Assembly: GCA_018398765.1 (NCBI GenBank)
Contig: JAHBMJ010005182.1
Location: 64,001-128,000, forward strand
Direction of reading: 5' to 3'
DNA from: Chromera velia
Taxonomy: Eukaryota > Sar > Chromeraceae
DNA: 64,000 bases
Shown here: piece by piece, positions 48,050 to 63,906 of the stretch
Layout: each line of letters begins with the position of its first letter
How positions within the stretch are numbered: the stretch's first letter is position 1
The notes under the pieces: generated by a model
Told to the model about the DNA's origin: nothing
The model's database searches: none
Seen by the model: only the letters and a program-made list of their open reading frames with translations
Translations under genes and position numbers: made by a program

Positions 48050-51000
48050 ATGGACAGCGATCTGCTACAACCACCACAGCAGAGACTCTGCTACTCAAAC
48101 GAATCGAGCGTCTTTGCTTCTCTCTCTGCCACGACCATCTCGTCCTTTCCTGCGTCCTCAAACGCGGTGCGACAAGGAGATGCGCTTCGGGCCACACAGG
48201 TCTGTCCGTTCTTCTGCTTGCGAAAAGGTAATGTTCAAGCGCCTGAAAACGTCACTTCCCGCATTCTGGTGACAAACTTAGCCTGGTATCTATGGCTTCA
48301 GTCTGTTTCTCTCGTTTCATCCCCCCGTGTCTCCTTTCCTCATTGCAGAATGGACTTCCTCGTACGTCCTCCCAACGTCTCAACTCTTCTTCATGCGCTT
48401 CGAGACACGTCCAGGGACCCCCTCCCTCTTCTCTTGTTGGGGGAAGGAGTGGTGAAGGGGCAAAGAGGGGAAGGAATGTTGGATGTAAGGGACCTCACAA
48501 GCCGTCTTCGTCTTCGTTTGTGTCTGAGAGGATGGAAGGGGGTCTTCAACAAGGACGCCGACAGAGAGATAGAGGGAAAGGAGAGTATCATCACTCCTCC
48601 TCCTCTTCCTCCTCTGTTACCCCTTACTTGTATGAGGAGTATGGTCTTGCCCGACAGCAGAGAGAGAGGGATCAGAATGCTCTGCAGCTCAATAGGTCGG
48701 CCTCCTTCCTAGACAGGGGGTGTTTCATAGAGGACACAATTAGGAAAGGGGGGGTTGGTGATGTGAGGCGTGGGGTGATCATGAAAGGAAAGGGCGAAAG
48801 AAGATCTGAAAGTGCCCTCATCCGCCCTCCCCTGGACCTCCCTGGTCTTTTGCTTCAACCTCCCCCCTCCTCATCTATTTCTTCCTCGTCTGCCTGCTTC
48901 AACGCAGAGTGCAGAAATACTGAGGAGCAGGCACAACTGAATGTAACCAGAGAAGGAAATGCATCACACGAGGAAGACAAACACAAGAGAGGAAACAGAC
49001 AGCAGCCGGAGAAAGAAAGACGGACCCAAATGTCCGTCCTCTCCCTTCCCGCAGAGGAGAGGGAAAGTGGTCGTTCGATGTCGACAGCAAAGATCCGATT
49101 CCTAAAAGAATCCTTGTCAGTGAAGGACGGAGTAGGCGCAGACACTCAAGCAAATGCACTTATGACCCTTCCCAGTCGCCTCTCTGGTGGACAGCACCAA
49201 GAGGCGGGCATCCTGCAGGGAGGAGCCCTCAGAAAATCAGAGTCGGTGGATTTCTTGGAGTCCCACACCGTGCCTGGGGGGAATGGGGATGTCCCCCGAG
49301 AAGGGCTGGGGGAGGGGGGGAACCGAGAGGGGCATTTGAGAAGGGGTGAGGGGGGTATTTTGAAACTGTACGAAAAATCTGGACTCCTTGGAATGCGAAC
49401 CTCTAGTGACGGCAGGAGGGTTGAGTCCTCCCTTCCTTCAGGAGAGAGTTTTGAGGGTCGTGACTTCTCAGGAGGAGACCCCCCTCATTTGACCTACTCG
49501 TTTCTTGATGGGGCGGCTACTACCTGCGAGGGGGGTGAGGGGGGAATGGTCTCAATAGAGCCTAGGGATGAAGAGGGAGGGGGGGGGGACCTAGTCGTGG
49601 GGAGGCAAGCGGAAGAAGAAAATTGTCATGAGGGACAGAGAGGGGGGGCTACAGAATTGAGTGTTCAACTGACTGACCAAGGCACTCACCTTCTTCCTGT
49701 GTCGATGAATCAGCAGGAGAAGGGCAAGCAGGAAGCCGCTGTTTCTCCGTCTCCTTCCCCTGCCCAATGGGTAGAGAGACGGCAGAATGACTGCCGGAAG
49801 GAGAGAGATCGAGAGATCGCCCCTCGTTCTTCTCCACAAAGACCTCAGGAGAACATACTCAGAACGTCTTCCCCGTCTCCCTCTCCCCCCACAGTCGCTG
49901 CCCCTTCGTTTGTACAAGGAGCGTCTACTGTCTCCTGGGTTCTCACAGAGAAGGAAAAAGAGAGAGAGGATTTACAGCAGCCCATGCACTTGGTTCCCCA
50001 GCAGGAAAGGTTCGGTTTGGCCTCGAGACAGAGAATGCATCAAGGGGTAATGACTCCTCCCCCAAACGTTCCTTCTGCAGCCAGCATGAAACAACACTCC
50101 ACAGCCCTCTCGTTCCAATCGAAACAGAACCCGCGATCTTCGACGGGAGTTCGAGAGCGAAGACGAGCCGCTGACGTCTCTTTGCTGTCTCTCTCCACTT
50201 CCCCCTCTTTTGCACCAACCCAAGCGAGAAACAAAGTTCCTCAACATCAGCACCACCAAGGAGGTCCCTCCTCTTCCTCTTTCCCCTTCGTGCCCCCCCA
50301 ACAGACACTCGGAACCCTTCAGGGAAAACCCCGCAACCGCCCCGCAACGTCTCCTCTGAAAAGGAACGAAATCGGACCAGCGGTCGAAGCGAGGGGGCGA
50401 CGGACGCACGCACGCGCCCCCCTCGGCCCTCCCACTTCTGGGGCTCCTGAGGGGGTCTGTCATCTTGCTGAGATGACAGGAGAGGGGGACGAGGGAGAGG
50501 AGGCGAAAATGAAAGTCAAGATGCTTAGGTCGGCACTGACATCAGACAGAGAGAAACAAATTAATTGGTTCTCTTTGTAAATGATTTGTAGATCCCTGCC
50601 GGCCTGCATTTCTTTCTGCGTCTGCGTCTTGTTCTTACTTCTTCTGTTGGTTGTTTCATTGTTTCGTCTCGCTTCTGTGTTTGACTATGGATAACAGCAC
50701 AAAAAGTCATCATCCCTTCTTTCCTGCATGCCTGTCTGCCTGCCTGCCTCCCTGCAGAGAGGATCTCACCAGGGCGCTGTCTAGAGCAGCCAACGCAGAG
50801 ACTGCAGCAGCTGCAAGTGCAACGAGGATGCAACAGACAGCCGCTGAGGTAGGTAAGATGAGTCGTCTCGGTTTTGTTTTGTGTCAACAACAGAAAGCAA
50901 AGGTCTAGTTTGTTTCTCGCAAGGCTGACTGCTCTCTCGGTCTCGTGAAATACCTCTTCCTTTCTCTTTCACAACAGAAAGTTCCTCGATGGACGTTATG

Positions 51001-51559
51001 TGAGGTGATGTGTTCATGCGCTCATGTTCCCTTTCTTTCTTTCTTTCTTTTTTTTTTTTTCTGTTCAGAGAGACATGTTCAAGCGCCGACTGGACATATC
51101 TGAAGAATGGGCAAGCCAACTGGCGGCAGAGGCGGGGGAAGCACAGCGCCAAACGGAAGCCCTCAAATCTGCAGACGCCCAACTCCGTCTGATGCTGGGG
51201 GCTGTGGAGAGGGGAGGAGGTGATGCAGAGGGGGGGGAGGGTCTGGACCTTTCCAGTGGGCCCTCTCCTGCTTGCCTGCCCCCTGAGGATGTCGGAAGAC
51301 GTCTTCTGGACGTTCTAGAGAGACGGGAAGCAGAGGTGCGGAAACTGAAAGTACAAAACGCGGCGCTCGGGGATCGGGCAGTTGCAGCGGAAGCCAGAGC
51401 CGAGAGGGCGGAGAGGCTCCTACGGGAGGCTGAAAGACGAGAGGAAGCCGAAAGAGAGGTGAGAGCCGTCTCCCAAGGGGCGCTCTACGCCCTCTTACTT
51501 GCCTCCCTTCCTGATTATTCATTCCTGTTCGCCCGTCTGCTGGAAACAGGTGTCTTCTC

Positions 51560-51592
<33 letters not shown>

Positions 51593-54500
51593 CCAGGGTT
51601 GACGCAGAAGTCGGCGTGTTCCCGTTTCTCCATGACCCTTTCTATGTTTCCCCTTCTCAGAAGGTGCTTTGGAGCAGTCTGCTGTGAAGTTTCTCCCTCT
51701 AAACGTTAATATATGTATGTATGTGTATATATATATATGTGTGTGTGTGTGTGTCTTTGGGCCAGCGGGCTTCTTTCATGTCTGTATACAGCATAATCCT
51801 TCTAGCATCTTTCTTACCGTCTCTGTCTGCAGCACCGCTTGGCACTTGCCGGAGCAGCTGCGGAGCGTGACGGCCTCCGCAAGAAGGTGGTCCAGAAACA
51901 GCACGAAAACACGGTCCTGATGGTCAGCTGAATGGCTGGATGGGAAGACAGACGGATGTTTTGATGGATGGAGAAGACCCCCCAGTTGGTTGGAGGGTTT
52001 AGGTTGCGATGAAGGCCGGGTTTTAATCTTCTTTCGTTTCCAAGTTGACCCGTTATCAGTTGGCTTGTTCCGTGGGAGGGTGTCTTGATATTGGGTGGCT
52101 GTTAGTGTACAGTTTACGTGTATGACTATTCCTTTCTCTGTTGCACCAGATGGTTTCCTTTTTGGTTTTCCTTGAGACGGGTAAAACTGGTGCAATTCTT
52201 TCCTGCGATGTTCGTGCTTTTCGTGTCCGTGTCGTGTCTTCTCATGTTATCCTTTCTTCTCTTTTCAGGGGCGCGTCGAGTCGTTGAACACTTCGGTTGA
52301 CAGGTTGAAGAGGGAGGTCGAGGGCTTGAAAGCTTCGTGCTTCTCTTGGGGAGGGGGAAAGAAGGATAAGAACAGAGACACTCAAAGAAGAGCCGCAGCG
52401 GCAGCAGCAGTCGGCAGGGCAGAGAGAGGAGCAGCAGCCAGGCGAGGAGAAGGAGAAGCAATCGGGTGTGGAGGAAATATCACAGCAGACGTGAGAGAAG
52501 AGGAACACTTTCCAGAACAAGGAATTGACGTCGGAGCCCAACCAATGTCTCTGACAATGTCCCAGACAGAGGTGAGTGAGGCCTGAAAGTCAACGAGACA
52601 CATGAAGGGTCTGCACTGCACGCCGCAACCATTTTCGCCATTATTGAAAGCGAAAATGACGTATCCACCCATCCATCCGTTTACTCAGAATTGATCTTGA
52701 GTCCTGGACTCCATTTCACAAACTGCACTTCGGTTCGCTCCTTCTTCCCCGCTTCATTGCCATCCTTTGTCCGCTGCCTGGCCTCTGGCTCCCTTTCTCC
52801 CTTCCTTTCTGTCTCTTCGAAGGCCAAATGAACACATACCTCTTTTTTCTCTTTCCTTGCTTGCAGGGTCCTATGCCGTTTGGCACATTGGCTTCTCCTT
52901 CTCCTTTGGAAACCTTTCCCCCATCAGGGACAATCCCTGCCTCCCTTCCTGCAACCTCACCGTCCTTCTCCCTCACCCCCCAGCACGATGCTCATCTAGT
53001 CCACCCCACCGCCTCTCTCCAGAGCACCCCGGACGTCCCCACAACAGCCCCTGACAGCATTCCCCCCATTCCAACCAACACCCCACCCCCCAATTCCTAT
53101 TCCAAGGACGTGCCCCGTCTCCATGTAGTCGCCTCCGAGGTGGCGTCTCTCCGAAAGACCGTCGCTTTGCTTGCGAAGGAGAAGGAGGCAGAACAACGCC
53201 TAGCTCGGCCCTTGCCTCTGTTTCAGAGACAGAAAGAGAGAGCAGAACAGAATACGCAAACCCGCTCCACTCGAATTCCATTCGTTCCACCACCACGCGC
53301 CGCAGCTTCACAGCAGCAACAGCCACCTGCCCAATCAAAACAAAAAGAGGGGCATTCACTGGAGGAGCGTCTTCTCAAGAAGGGGAAACCTGTCAAGCAG
53401 GTGGCTCCAAAGGTTTCTTGCAACGTCTCTCAGCAGAGACAGCAGCAGAAGAAGCAGCTGAATGCCAATACATCAGAGACAGCTGTGATGTCTCCTTGTT
53501 TCGGCATTCACTCCATTGTTCCAGAAGAAGACGACGTCCCCCCTCCCTTCTCCAGCATTGTGAATGCAGATGTTCCTCCTCCCCTCTCGTCTCCCAATGG
53601 TCTTAGGGCCACACGAAAAGAATATGGACGACAGGGGCGACAGTCGCAGCAGCAGAAGACAGATCACCCCGGTCAACAGACTTCGAAACCGGGGGCAAAA
53701 GTGGTGTCCCCCACCGAAGATGCTCCCTTCGGCTCTCCTCCATGTCCGAAAGGGAAGGCGCAGAATCATGCTCCACCTCCAGAACCCAAAGCAAAGCAGC
53801 GTCCCATGCATTCTGATGGGGGCGTGTCTCACGGTGCTGCCGGGGGGACTCGTCAGGTTCCGTCGTTTGTGTTACGGGCCCGCAATGCTTTGATGGCCTG
53901 TTCGAGAGGTAGACAGTCACTGCTGCAGTGCAAGACAACCAGCTCTGAGGGAAGCGTGGCGGTTCAGCGAACAGAGAGCCAGGGACAGGGACAAGATGAA
54001 TTCAAAGGGAGAGGGGATGTGGTGGTCGGTCTTTCGTGTCCTCCCCACAAAGCGAGGGGTCCCCCCCCTCCCCCTCCCCCTCCCCCTCCCCCTCCTGAGA
54101 GAAGAGAGTCTCTAGCTGCCCTGGCAAGTCAGATGGTTCTCAGCGACAACGTGAAGGGCAGATCATCGCAATGTGAGCAGCAGCAGCAGCAGGAACAGGA
54201 GCAGTCACAGACTGGAGGAAGCCATTCGTCTGTGCAGTCTGTGGCAGAAGGAGACAGGGAGAAAGAGAAAGAGAAGGAAATGGAGAAGGAAAAAGAGAAA
54301 GAACGGCGGCGGTTGCTTCTTGAAGAGAGGTCGGCTTTCTGGAAAGAACAACGGGCAAAGGCGAAAGGACGCGAGATGAGAAGACAGGGGGAGAAGGAGA
54401 AGGGGAGAGAGAAAGACGAAACTGAGGAAAAAAGTGGGGGTCAGGAAACAAATTCAAATACTGGTGAGGCGCCAATTTCGGTCCCTCCTGTTCCCTTTCC

Positions 54501-57500
54501 AATACCCCCACCCCCACCCTCTGACCCTGCCCCTCAACCCCCCAACGGACTTCCCAGAGATCCCACACCCCAAGAGGCCCTCAGACACGTCAGAGCTTCA
54601 TCTCCCTCCCTCCCGGCTGCTGATGCAGGGGAAGACGTCAACCCCCTCGACCTTCCTCGTGCCGTCACTTCCCCTTCACAAAAACTTCCGCTTGCCCCCT
54701 CTGTTTTCCAACAACCGCAGGAGCACCCCCCTCATGGCCCATCTGCCCGCACGCCCCACGTTCCCCCGTCTCTGCCTCCTGTCTCTGGGGGACCCGTTGC
54801 CTCTCCTTCTCTTCCCATGCAATCCTCTTCTCTTCCTGCAGAACACGGGGGGGCTCCTTCCAGACATGAAGAAGAAAAGCCTTCAAAAAGGGCGAAAAGC
54901 CCGCAACCCGGAGCGACACCTCAGAACTGTACGTCGCCCGCCGAGAAGGAGACAAGAGGACATCCTGATTGTCAGAACCTCCCAGAATCTCGAGGAGACG
55001 ATCACTCGCAGGCCTCTCTCAAACCCGCATCAGACATGTCGCAGAAGACCTCTGTGACGGGTCCACGGAAGTCAAAACTGGAAGGCAAAAACCAGCTTGC
55101 AGAGGAACGCCAAGCAGAACTGCGCAGCAACACGCACCAACAAAGCAGTTCTGTTTCCATTGCAGAGAGAGAAGACAAGCCTCCCATTCCCTCCCAGAAC
55201 ATCTGCACGAACACACACGCGTGTGCACCTGAGGTAGCAGCCCCCCCCGGTTCGCTCTCCACGTCTCTCTTTAGAGTCCTTCCGGTCTTCGGTTCCACTC
55301 TGTACGTTCCAGAGAAGGGAGACAAGGTCGATGAGGCGATCGGAAATTTTTTGAATGGAAGGTCAGTCAGTGGGTGATTGTATGAATCAATTTCTTTCAA
55401 GCAAAGAGGCGAGACGGATGCAGCAGGGAGGCAGGGAGGTAAGCAGGCAGACACCTTTACCTTCGACGATTTTTTTCTTTCTTTCTGGTGAATTCGGTGC
55501 CATCGGACAGGCAGCTTCTCTGTTCTGTTCCTCTGTCTCTTTGGCGCATAGGATGGATAGGATGGATAAGTGGGTGAGAGAATGGATAGATGAATGGTGT
55601 CGATCTTGTCTGGCAGGAGCTTGCATGCTTCTTCCGTTGTTTCCCTCTTGCGAGACAGCGTCTTCCTTCTATTCCTCCGATGCTTTGTTTGCAGAACGAA
55701 CCGGATCCTCTTTACCCGTGTGTGCGAAGGAAGGTACCTGTACGGGCGACTTCCCGTCTGTGCGCGGGTATGTAAGAAGACATCTGGAGACAATGATGGG
55801 GAGAGGGAATCTGTGCGGATCTCCTTTCCTGCCTCGGGAGGTGGGAGGAAAGTGAAGGCACAAGGGGGAGCAGACTCCGCATCCTCCTCTGAGGGAACGA
55901 CCGGCACCGAGACGTGCGAATTGGAGACCTTCGTCAAGACATTTGAGGTCAGGGAGGGAGACACTTTCCTTCCTCACTACGCTCCGTTCACTAGATACAT
56001 GCGGCATGTAAAGAAGGCGTGTGTGCATGCAAACACGAGAGTCGGAAGGAGCCCACAAGTCGTTTGTGGATGCGGCGGGTTGACAGTAAAAGCAGTACAT
56101 CTGCCCTCGTGTCTGACAATCTTGCTGTGTCTCTCTCCCTCTGTCTGTGTGTCCGATTGTTTCCGTTTGCAGGAGGGAGAGTTCATTTGGCTTGAACAGC
56201 AGGCAAAGAGGAGTGCTCAGCAGAACAGAAAAGGACAGAACTCAAGTGGGATCATCAAACCCGACGCAACGAAACTGCAGAGAAGCTCGGCTGATTCCGG
56301 AGTTTCTCTCTCGAAGAGCAAAGACAAAGAGAGTAACAAACAGGAAAAAGCCCTCATAGATGCAAAGCATGGAGAGACACTCACTGCCTCTCCACAGCCC
56401 TGTTCAGCCTCCAAAGGGCCTACGCAGCCTTTCGTGACCCCACCAGTCCCGCTATTTGCTTCCGAGAAGAAAGCAGCACCTAAAACTGCAGCAGGAAAAA
56501 CGTCCTCGCCAATTCGCACAGCTCAGGCTCCTAACTGTTCTCCATCAAAACAAACCAAAAAGACCAAATCGTCCCCGTCCCGATCTCGTCCCTCTGCCTC
56601 TGCCTCCCTTTCCCTCTCCTTTGAAGCCCATTCCCCCCCTCAGAAAAGAAATCCCTCGCCCCTCGGTGCCCCCGAGCCGACGCCCTCAGACACCAGACGC
56701 CCCCCCCCTCCTGCAGCTGCACTGATTCGCCACCCTCTCCAGAGCTCGGCACTGCCTGTTCCTGCAGGCACCGAAGCGGCCCTGCGTGCGTCAGGATCGA
56801 CCGCAGCTGTCCCTGCAGGCCCTTCCACCCGGACCGTCCTCGTTCCTCCCCCCCCTTCCCATCCAGCCCTCCCAGTCTCCCTCTCTCACGGATTCCCACG
56901 ACCTAGAGGGGCAGGCACGGGGGGGGAAATGATCCCGGGCACCCGGCCGGTCTCCTCCTCTTCCTCCCATCCGCAAGTCCTCCAGCATACACCGGCCAGA
57001 GGTGAAGGGTGGGAGAGTGGACAGAAGAAAGAAAGATCTGACTCCCCCTCTGCCTCGCAAATGCAGACGCAGAGTAACTCCCAAACCCCCCCACCATTCC
57101 TCTCCACCACACCCCAACCTCTCCCAAACAGATGCCGACCCCCCTCCACTCCAGAGCCCCCGTCTCTCTCTCTATTCTTCGGCACCAACGAAGAGAACAC
57201 GCAAGCCGTCGAGAGGTCAAGGGAAAACCCTTCAGCCACTTCTGCAGCTGTTGCAGCAAATCCGATGGTGCCGCGCGGACCGAAGGCGGAGGCCCTGATG
57301 CATGCCGGGGCGCTCGCAGACCTTCTGCGTGCAGGCGGCAGTCGTCCCACAGGAGGCGGAGGAGGTGGTCACACCCCCGCAGTGGCTGAGCATCTGGAGG
57401 AGGGGAGAGGCGAGAAAGGAAATGCAAAGAATCTGCACCGTCGGGGGTCACCAGCAGAACCGGAAGGGGGTTTAAAAATGTCGCAGTCATCTCTTCCTTC

Positions 57501-58671
57501 CACGGTTGTAGCGAGAATGAATTACCAGAGAGGGCCTTTCACCTCTCTGCTCAGAGACTCTTCCAAAGAGGGAGAAAGAGACGTTGCAGAAAGGGAAAGA
57601 GAGAGATTCCTTGCATCCCCTCTACAGAGGGGAGAGGAGGGCAGAGGACTCATCAGGGACCTGCAGAGGCAAATCGGACCCTCAGATGACCGTCACCTTC
57701 GAGAGATGGAGGGGACAGAAGTGGATGAGAGAGAAGATATGGGAATGTCCACCTCCTTCTCTCCCCCTTGTTCCTCCTCCTCTGTCTACTTCTACCCCCA
57801 ATCCGTTGTGCAGAGCCAGGCGGCATCTCCCGAGGCGCCCCTCCTTTTTCCTCTGGGAGGTCAGACAACAGCAGAATTCGACCCCCCCTGTGGAGGTGAA
57901 GAGGGAAGGGAGGACACTGGAGAGAGAGAAGGAGAGCGAGGTTCGTTTGTCTGGGAAAGGGAAAGAGAGGACGCACAGGGATCCCCTGCCCTTGATGCAG
58001 AGAAGGCAGAGACTGAGGAGAATCCTGTCTGCATCCTGCCTTCCTCATGCGCACCTCCAGCCAGGCTCACGAGAGATGGAGGTGTGAGTCAGGAGACCGC
58101 TGGAGAAAGAGAAGGAGAAGGTCATGCAGGGACAGGAAAAGTGGAAAATCTGCACCCAGATGATGATCCGATTAATCTCTCCCCATCTCCACTTGAGAAG
58201 GAGGGGAAAGCACTGACTCCCCCTTCGTCTGCCTCATCGGAAGCGAAACACACACACGGGGCAGGAGCAAAAACCTCCCCCCCAGTCATTCCTGTCCTAG
58301 ACATGTCCTCAATACAACGAAGGCAGGAAAGGGAACGCATGGCCAACCGCGTGCCGACTCAGAAGGCTCCGACTGAATCCCACACGGTATCTTTCCACAA
58401 CGCTCCCTCTCTCCCCTTTTCTGTGCAAGGCCCCATTCCGCATACGCAAGTGATCCGTCCCCCCGCACCCCCCGGAATGCCATTGCCGGGTCCACACGCG
58501 CAGGGACAGGTGCTCTTTCCTCCACACGCCGGGTGGACGACGTTCCCCCATGTGGCCCCCCCGTCACCACCCAATCAGGAAAAGGGCCCCGGCATCCGGC
58601 CAGCGGTTCAGCTTTTCCAAAACGCTCAGTATCTAGAGCTTGGGGGAGCTTCCAGGGCTCCTTACCATTGA
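48050..58671 (+). CDS. Giant (2816 aa) disordered/coiled-coil protein, possible GAR-like module (9 exons)
   Basis: Exons: 48050-48199, 48349-50528, 50758-50848, 51069-51458, 51833-51922, 52269-52571, 52867-55361, 55695-55947, 56173-58671. Phases agree at all eight junctions. Residues 1-~770 and ~1070-1880 are Ser/Pro/Gln/Gly-rich and low in hydrophobics. Residues ~770-1040 have heptad-like, Ala/Arg/Glu-rich helices typical of a coiled coil. A Glu/Lys run and a nine-Pro run occur near 54060-54310. The best-conserved looking block spans exon 7 end, exon 8 and exon 9 start (~1885-2000): VDEAIGNFLNG, then ILFTRVCEGRYLYG, a GGG, and a TFVKTFE/EFIWLEQ end. This layout recalls GAS2-related (GAR) microtubule-binding domains, but that is inference. 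The C-terminal 830 residues are disordered. Gene structure is well supported; function is not. Confidence 0.75.
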
Positions 58672-59438
58672 ATTAGACACTGTGGGATCCCTGTAGATCC
58701 CTGACGATTTCATATTTATTTTTTATACAACACGTTTAGTACTGACTGTACGCTACTACTGAATGCTCTGAATTTGGTTCATGTTAATTCAAGTTGTAAA
58801 ATTATAGATTAATTTTAATAGATTAATTATTAAAGTTTTTAGCATAGATAGCATAGCATAACATTAATGTTCTGGTTTAATTAATCATAAAAGATACAGA
58901 CTTTAAATCTAGCTTTATATACAATTAAATCTATAACATTAATTAATGTTATATCATTTAACTAGTCATTTAACGTAACAACTCTACATCATTATTATTT
59001 ATCAATCAATGTAGCTCAATCAATCCATCTGAAAGCTTTATCGATTGATATTTTGATTAATTAATTATAGTATTGGTACAATAAAATAAAGTTTATAATT
59101 AAATTTGTTTTTACTTTAAAAATTGTTTAAAAAACTGTATATAATTAAATTAAAGGTGACTTAAATTAAAAAGTAAATTAAAACTTTCGAAATTCACTGC
59201 ATGTAAAAGTTTTTAAGCTTAATTAGATCCTAGATTAGATCGATCGAGTTATATATATTTTTAGATTTAACATTTTTTATATTAGAAAAGGTTCTGAAAA
59301 AACACTGGGAATTAAAAACATAGAAAGAACGAAGAAAAAAAAAAGAGATAGAGAGTATTAGAGACAGAGAAAGGAAAAAAAAACTAGAAAAAAAAACGAG
59401 AGAAAGGAAGGAAGGAAAAAAGAGAGAGAGAAAGAACG

Positions 59439-59497
<59 letters not shown>

Positions 59498-59555
59498 NNN
59501 NNNNNNNNNNNNNNNNNNNNNNNNNNNNNNNGAGAGAGAGAGGGAGAGAGGGGGG

Positions 59556-59596
<41 letters not shown>

Positions 59597-59620
59597 GGGG
59601 GGGGAGAGAGGTGTCAGCTC
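58672..59620. other. AT-rich intergenic DNA with CA array and assembly gap
   Basis: 58690-59300 is very AT-rich, with many TTAATTAAT motifs and no open frame of interest. It is followed by purine tracts, a CA array at about 59446-59497, a gap of 34 unresolved bases (59498-59531) and GA/G-rich tracts to 59610. The gap lies between the CA and GA arrays, so the true length here is uncertain. Confidence 0.8.
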
Positions 59621-60077
59621 TCCTTTGTCGTGTGCCCCTCGCCAAGCAAGTCCACTCAAGGGTTGTTTTCTATACCATGCAGAGGACAACACAGTCCAGA
59701 AGACAGCTAGGCGCTCACCAACAGGTCCGTATTCAACTGAGAAGCCCACACACCGACCAACAGACGCACGCACCAGACTGTACTCAAAGAACAGAGACCA
59801 TGAAAGGACAGCCTGGAGACAGAGCATCACTGTGGGCTTCCTGTCGAGAGTCGACTCATTCATCATTCGTCGTCAGATGCATGCAAACCTCCTTCCGTGC
59901 GGAGGAATGCAGGCATTGCTGCCACAACGTATCCTCGGGTCCATGGCCCGAGTCACCTCCTCTTTCTCCTTCATTCCGTCAATCTACCCTCCCCCCGCTT
60001 CACTCATTCGACCGGCCTTGCAGGGAGAAAGACTGGGACTGAGTGAGCCAGTGAGTCAGTCTCCGCTAACTTTGCTT

Positions 60078-60749
60078 TCAACAGCACCCGCAGCACCGCT
60101 TGCCTCTCTTGAAGGCAACAGGAGGGGGGGCACAAGGCCTGACGTCGGTTGCGGGATCAATGTACTCTGCCTGTTGCTGCTGCATCATCCAGGGTCTCAT
60201 TCCCATCCCACCCATTCCCATGCCTCCCATCCCTCCCATGGGGGGAGCGCGTGTGGCCACTTCTGCTGCCTGCATCGGCTGGTAGGCTGCAAAGAGAAGA
60301 TGGAAGAGGCGGGGAAGGCGGTAAAGTGAAAGTGGGAACAGAAGCAAATTCTGAGTAGATGGCGGCAGCAAGGAAACAGAGGTCGGGAGGGCCAAGCCCG
60401 GACAAAGGCGAAAGGTGGTACGTGTGTGTTTGTTCTTACATATCCAACAGAGTAATTTATGAAGATCAACTTGAGTCCCACAGCTGGATACACAGAGGTG
60501 CACTGGTGTTTTGGGGTATACAAACAGATGGAACTCCTACAGGAAACACAGCTGAGAGAGTCGAGCTGCTGAAGAACGTATCTGAGTCTGAATCCAAACA
60601 AGGGGGCGATGAGGGACCTGCTCACCTGTTGTTTCCGGTACAGCTGTGTAGTAGCTTCCGTATGCTGCGGGATAGGTCATCGTGGCATACTCCTGAGGGT
60701 ATGCGTAGGTGTAGGGCTGTGCAGGGACTCCATAGCCGTACGCCTCCAT
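60078..60749 (-). CDS. Small Tyr/Met/Gly/Pro-rich protein ending CCGCC (2 exons)
   Basis: Exon 1 60749-60626 and exon 2 60286-60078 join in phase 1 across a GT-AG intron, giving 110 aa. The N-terminal 40 residues are rich in Tyr, Ala and Pro. A Gly-Met repeat (MGGMGGMGMGGMGM) follows, then a MMQQQQAEYIDPATDVRP segment, and the chain ends FKRGKRCCGCC. There is no predicted transmembrane helix. The basic residues followed by five-residue CCGCC could be S-palmitoylated, and the terminal CC also resembles the doubly geranylgeranylated ends of Rab proteins, so membrane attachment is likely by inference. I do not recognise the family. It diverges from TBCC. Confidence 0.72.
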
Positions 60750-61541
60750 TTTTCCAAATCGAATTCAACAGCCCTGGACCTTTCTTCGTTCGATGTATCG
60801 GAGTGCTGTAACTCCGTCTTTTGAAAACCGATGCAAGAGATCCAGAAGATTTTCGGCTTGGGGATCAAGGAAGATGCCAAGCACTCTGGAGTTAGCGAAT
60901 CGAATCAGACGGATTTCAACAGACGTGCTGTGAGCCTGAGACCCTCTCCAATAATCAAGTCCGATTGAAAAAAGATTGAAAGTTGAATTGAACGGAGGTT
61001 TTGAGGCAGATTGATGGCAGATTGTTTTGACACACTGGATTTGGACCTCGCGTAGACCGTTCTGGCATGTTCTGGCTAGCTATAGCTAGCCATAGCTATA
61101 GCTGAGGCACTGTCAGTGAGAGCAGTGAGTTGCGCATCGATCATGTTGCGCATCATCGCAGTGAAAAAATTCATGCAACGCGAACAAAAGTCGAAAACTC
61201 GTAAAAAGGTCGAAAAAAATCGTAATCCTCTCACTGCCAAGCCAATTTACTCATGCATGCCAAACTCATTGAAGCCCTCACTTCAGTCAGAAACGGAGAC
61301 GCCAAGTCACGCAATGTCGACAACGTGTATATAGACGGCGTGACCGATCATATTGATTGATTGTCCATGATCGCTGCTGGAACTTTTTGAGAGTCTTCCA
61401 GACCTTCCAGTTTGCCATTGGCTGATTTCTGAATCTCAGTTCATTCGTTAACTCCCCTTCCATGGCACGAAAGGCCAGCACAATCGCGACTGTACTACGA
61501 ATCTTTGTCCGCTACAGTTTTTGTGCCCAGCTTGAGTGATC
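60750..61541. promoter_or_regulatory. Divergent upstream region, CCGCC protein and TBCC
   Basis: 792 bp between the two start codons. It holds a perfect 18-bp palindrome at 61074-61091 with overlapping AGCTA repeats and otherwise shows no recognisable element. Confidence 0.45.
61074..61091. repeat. 18-bp perfect palindrome in shared upstream region
   Basis: GGCTAGCTATAGCTAGCC reads identically on both strands, and CATAGCTATAGCTGAG continues the AGCTA motif. It could bind a dimeric factor or be a remnant of a small inverted repeat; no way to choose from sequence alone. Confidence 0.7.
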
Positions 61542-63867
<2,326 letters not shown>

Positions 63868-63881
63868 GTGGGTCCATTGTG

Positions 63882-63906
63882 TGTGCGTGTGCGTGTGCGT
63901 GTGCGT

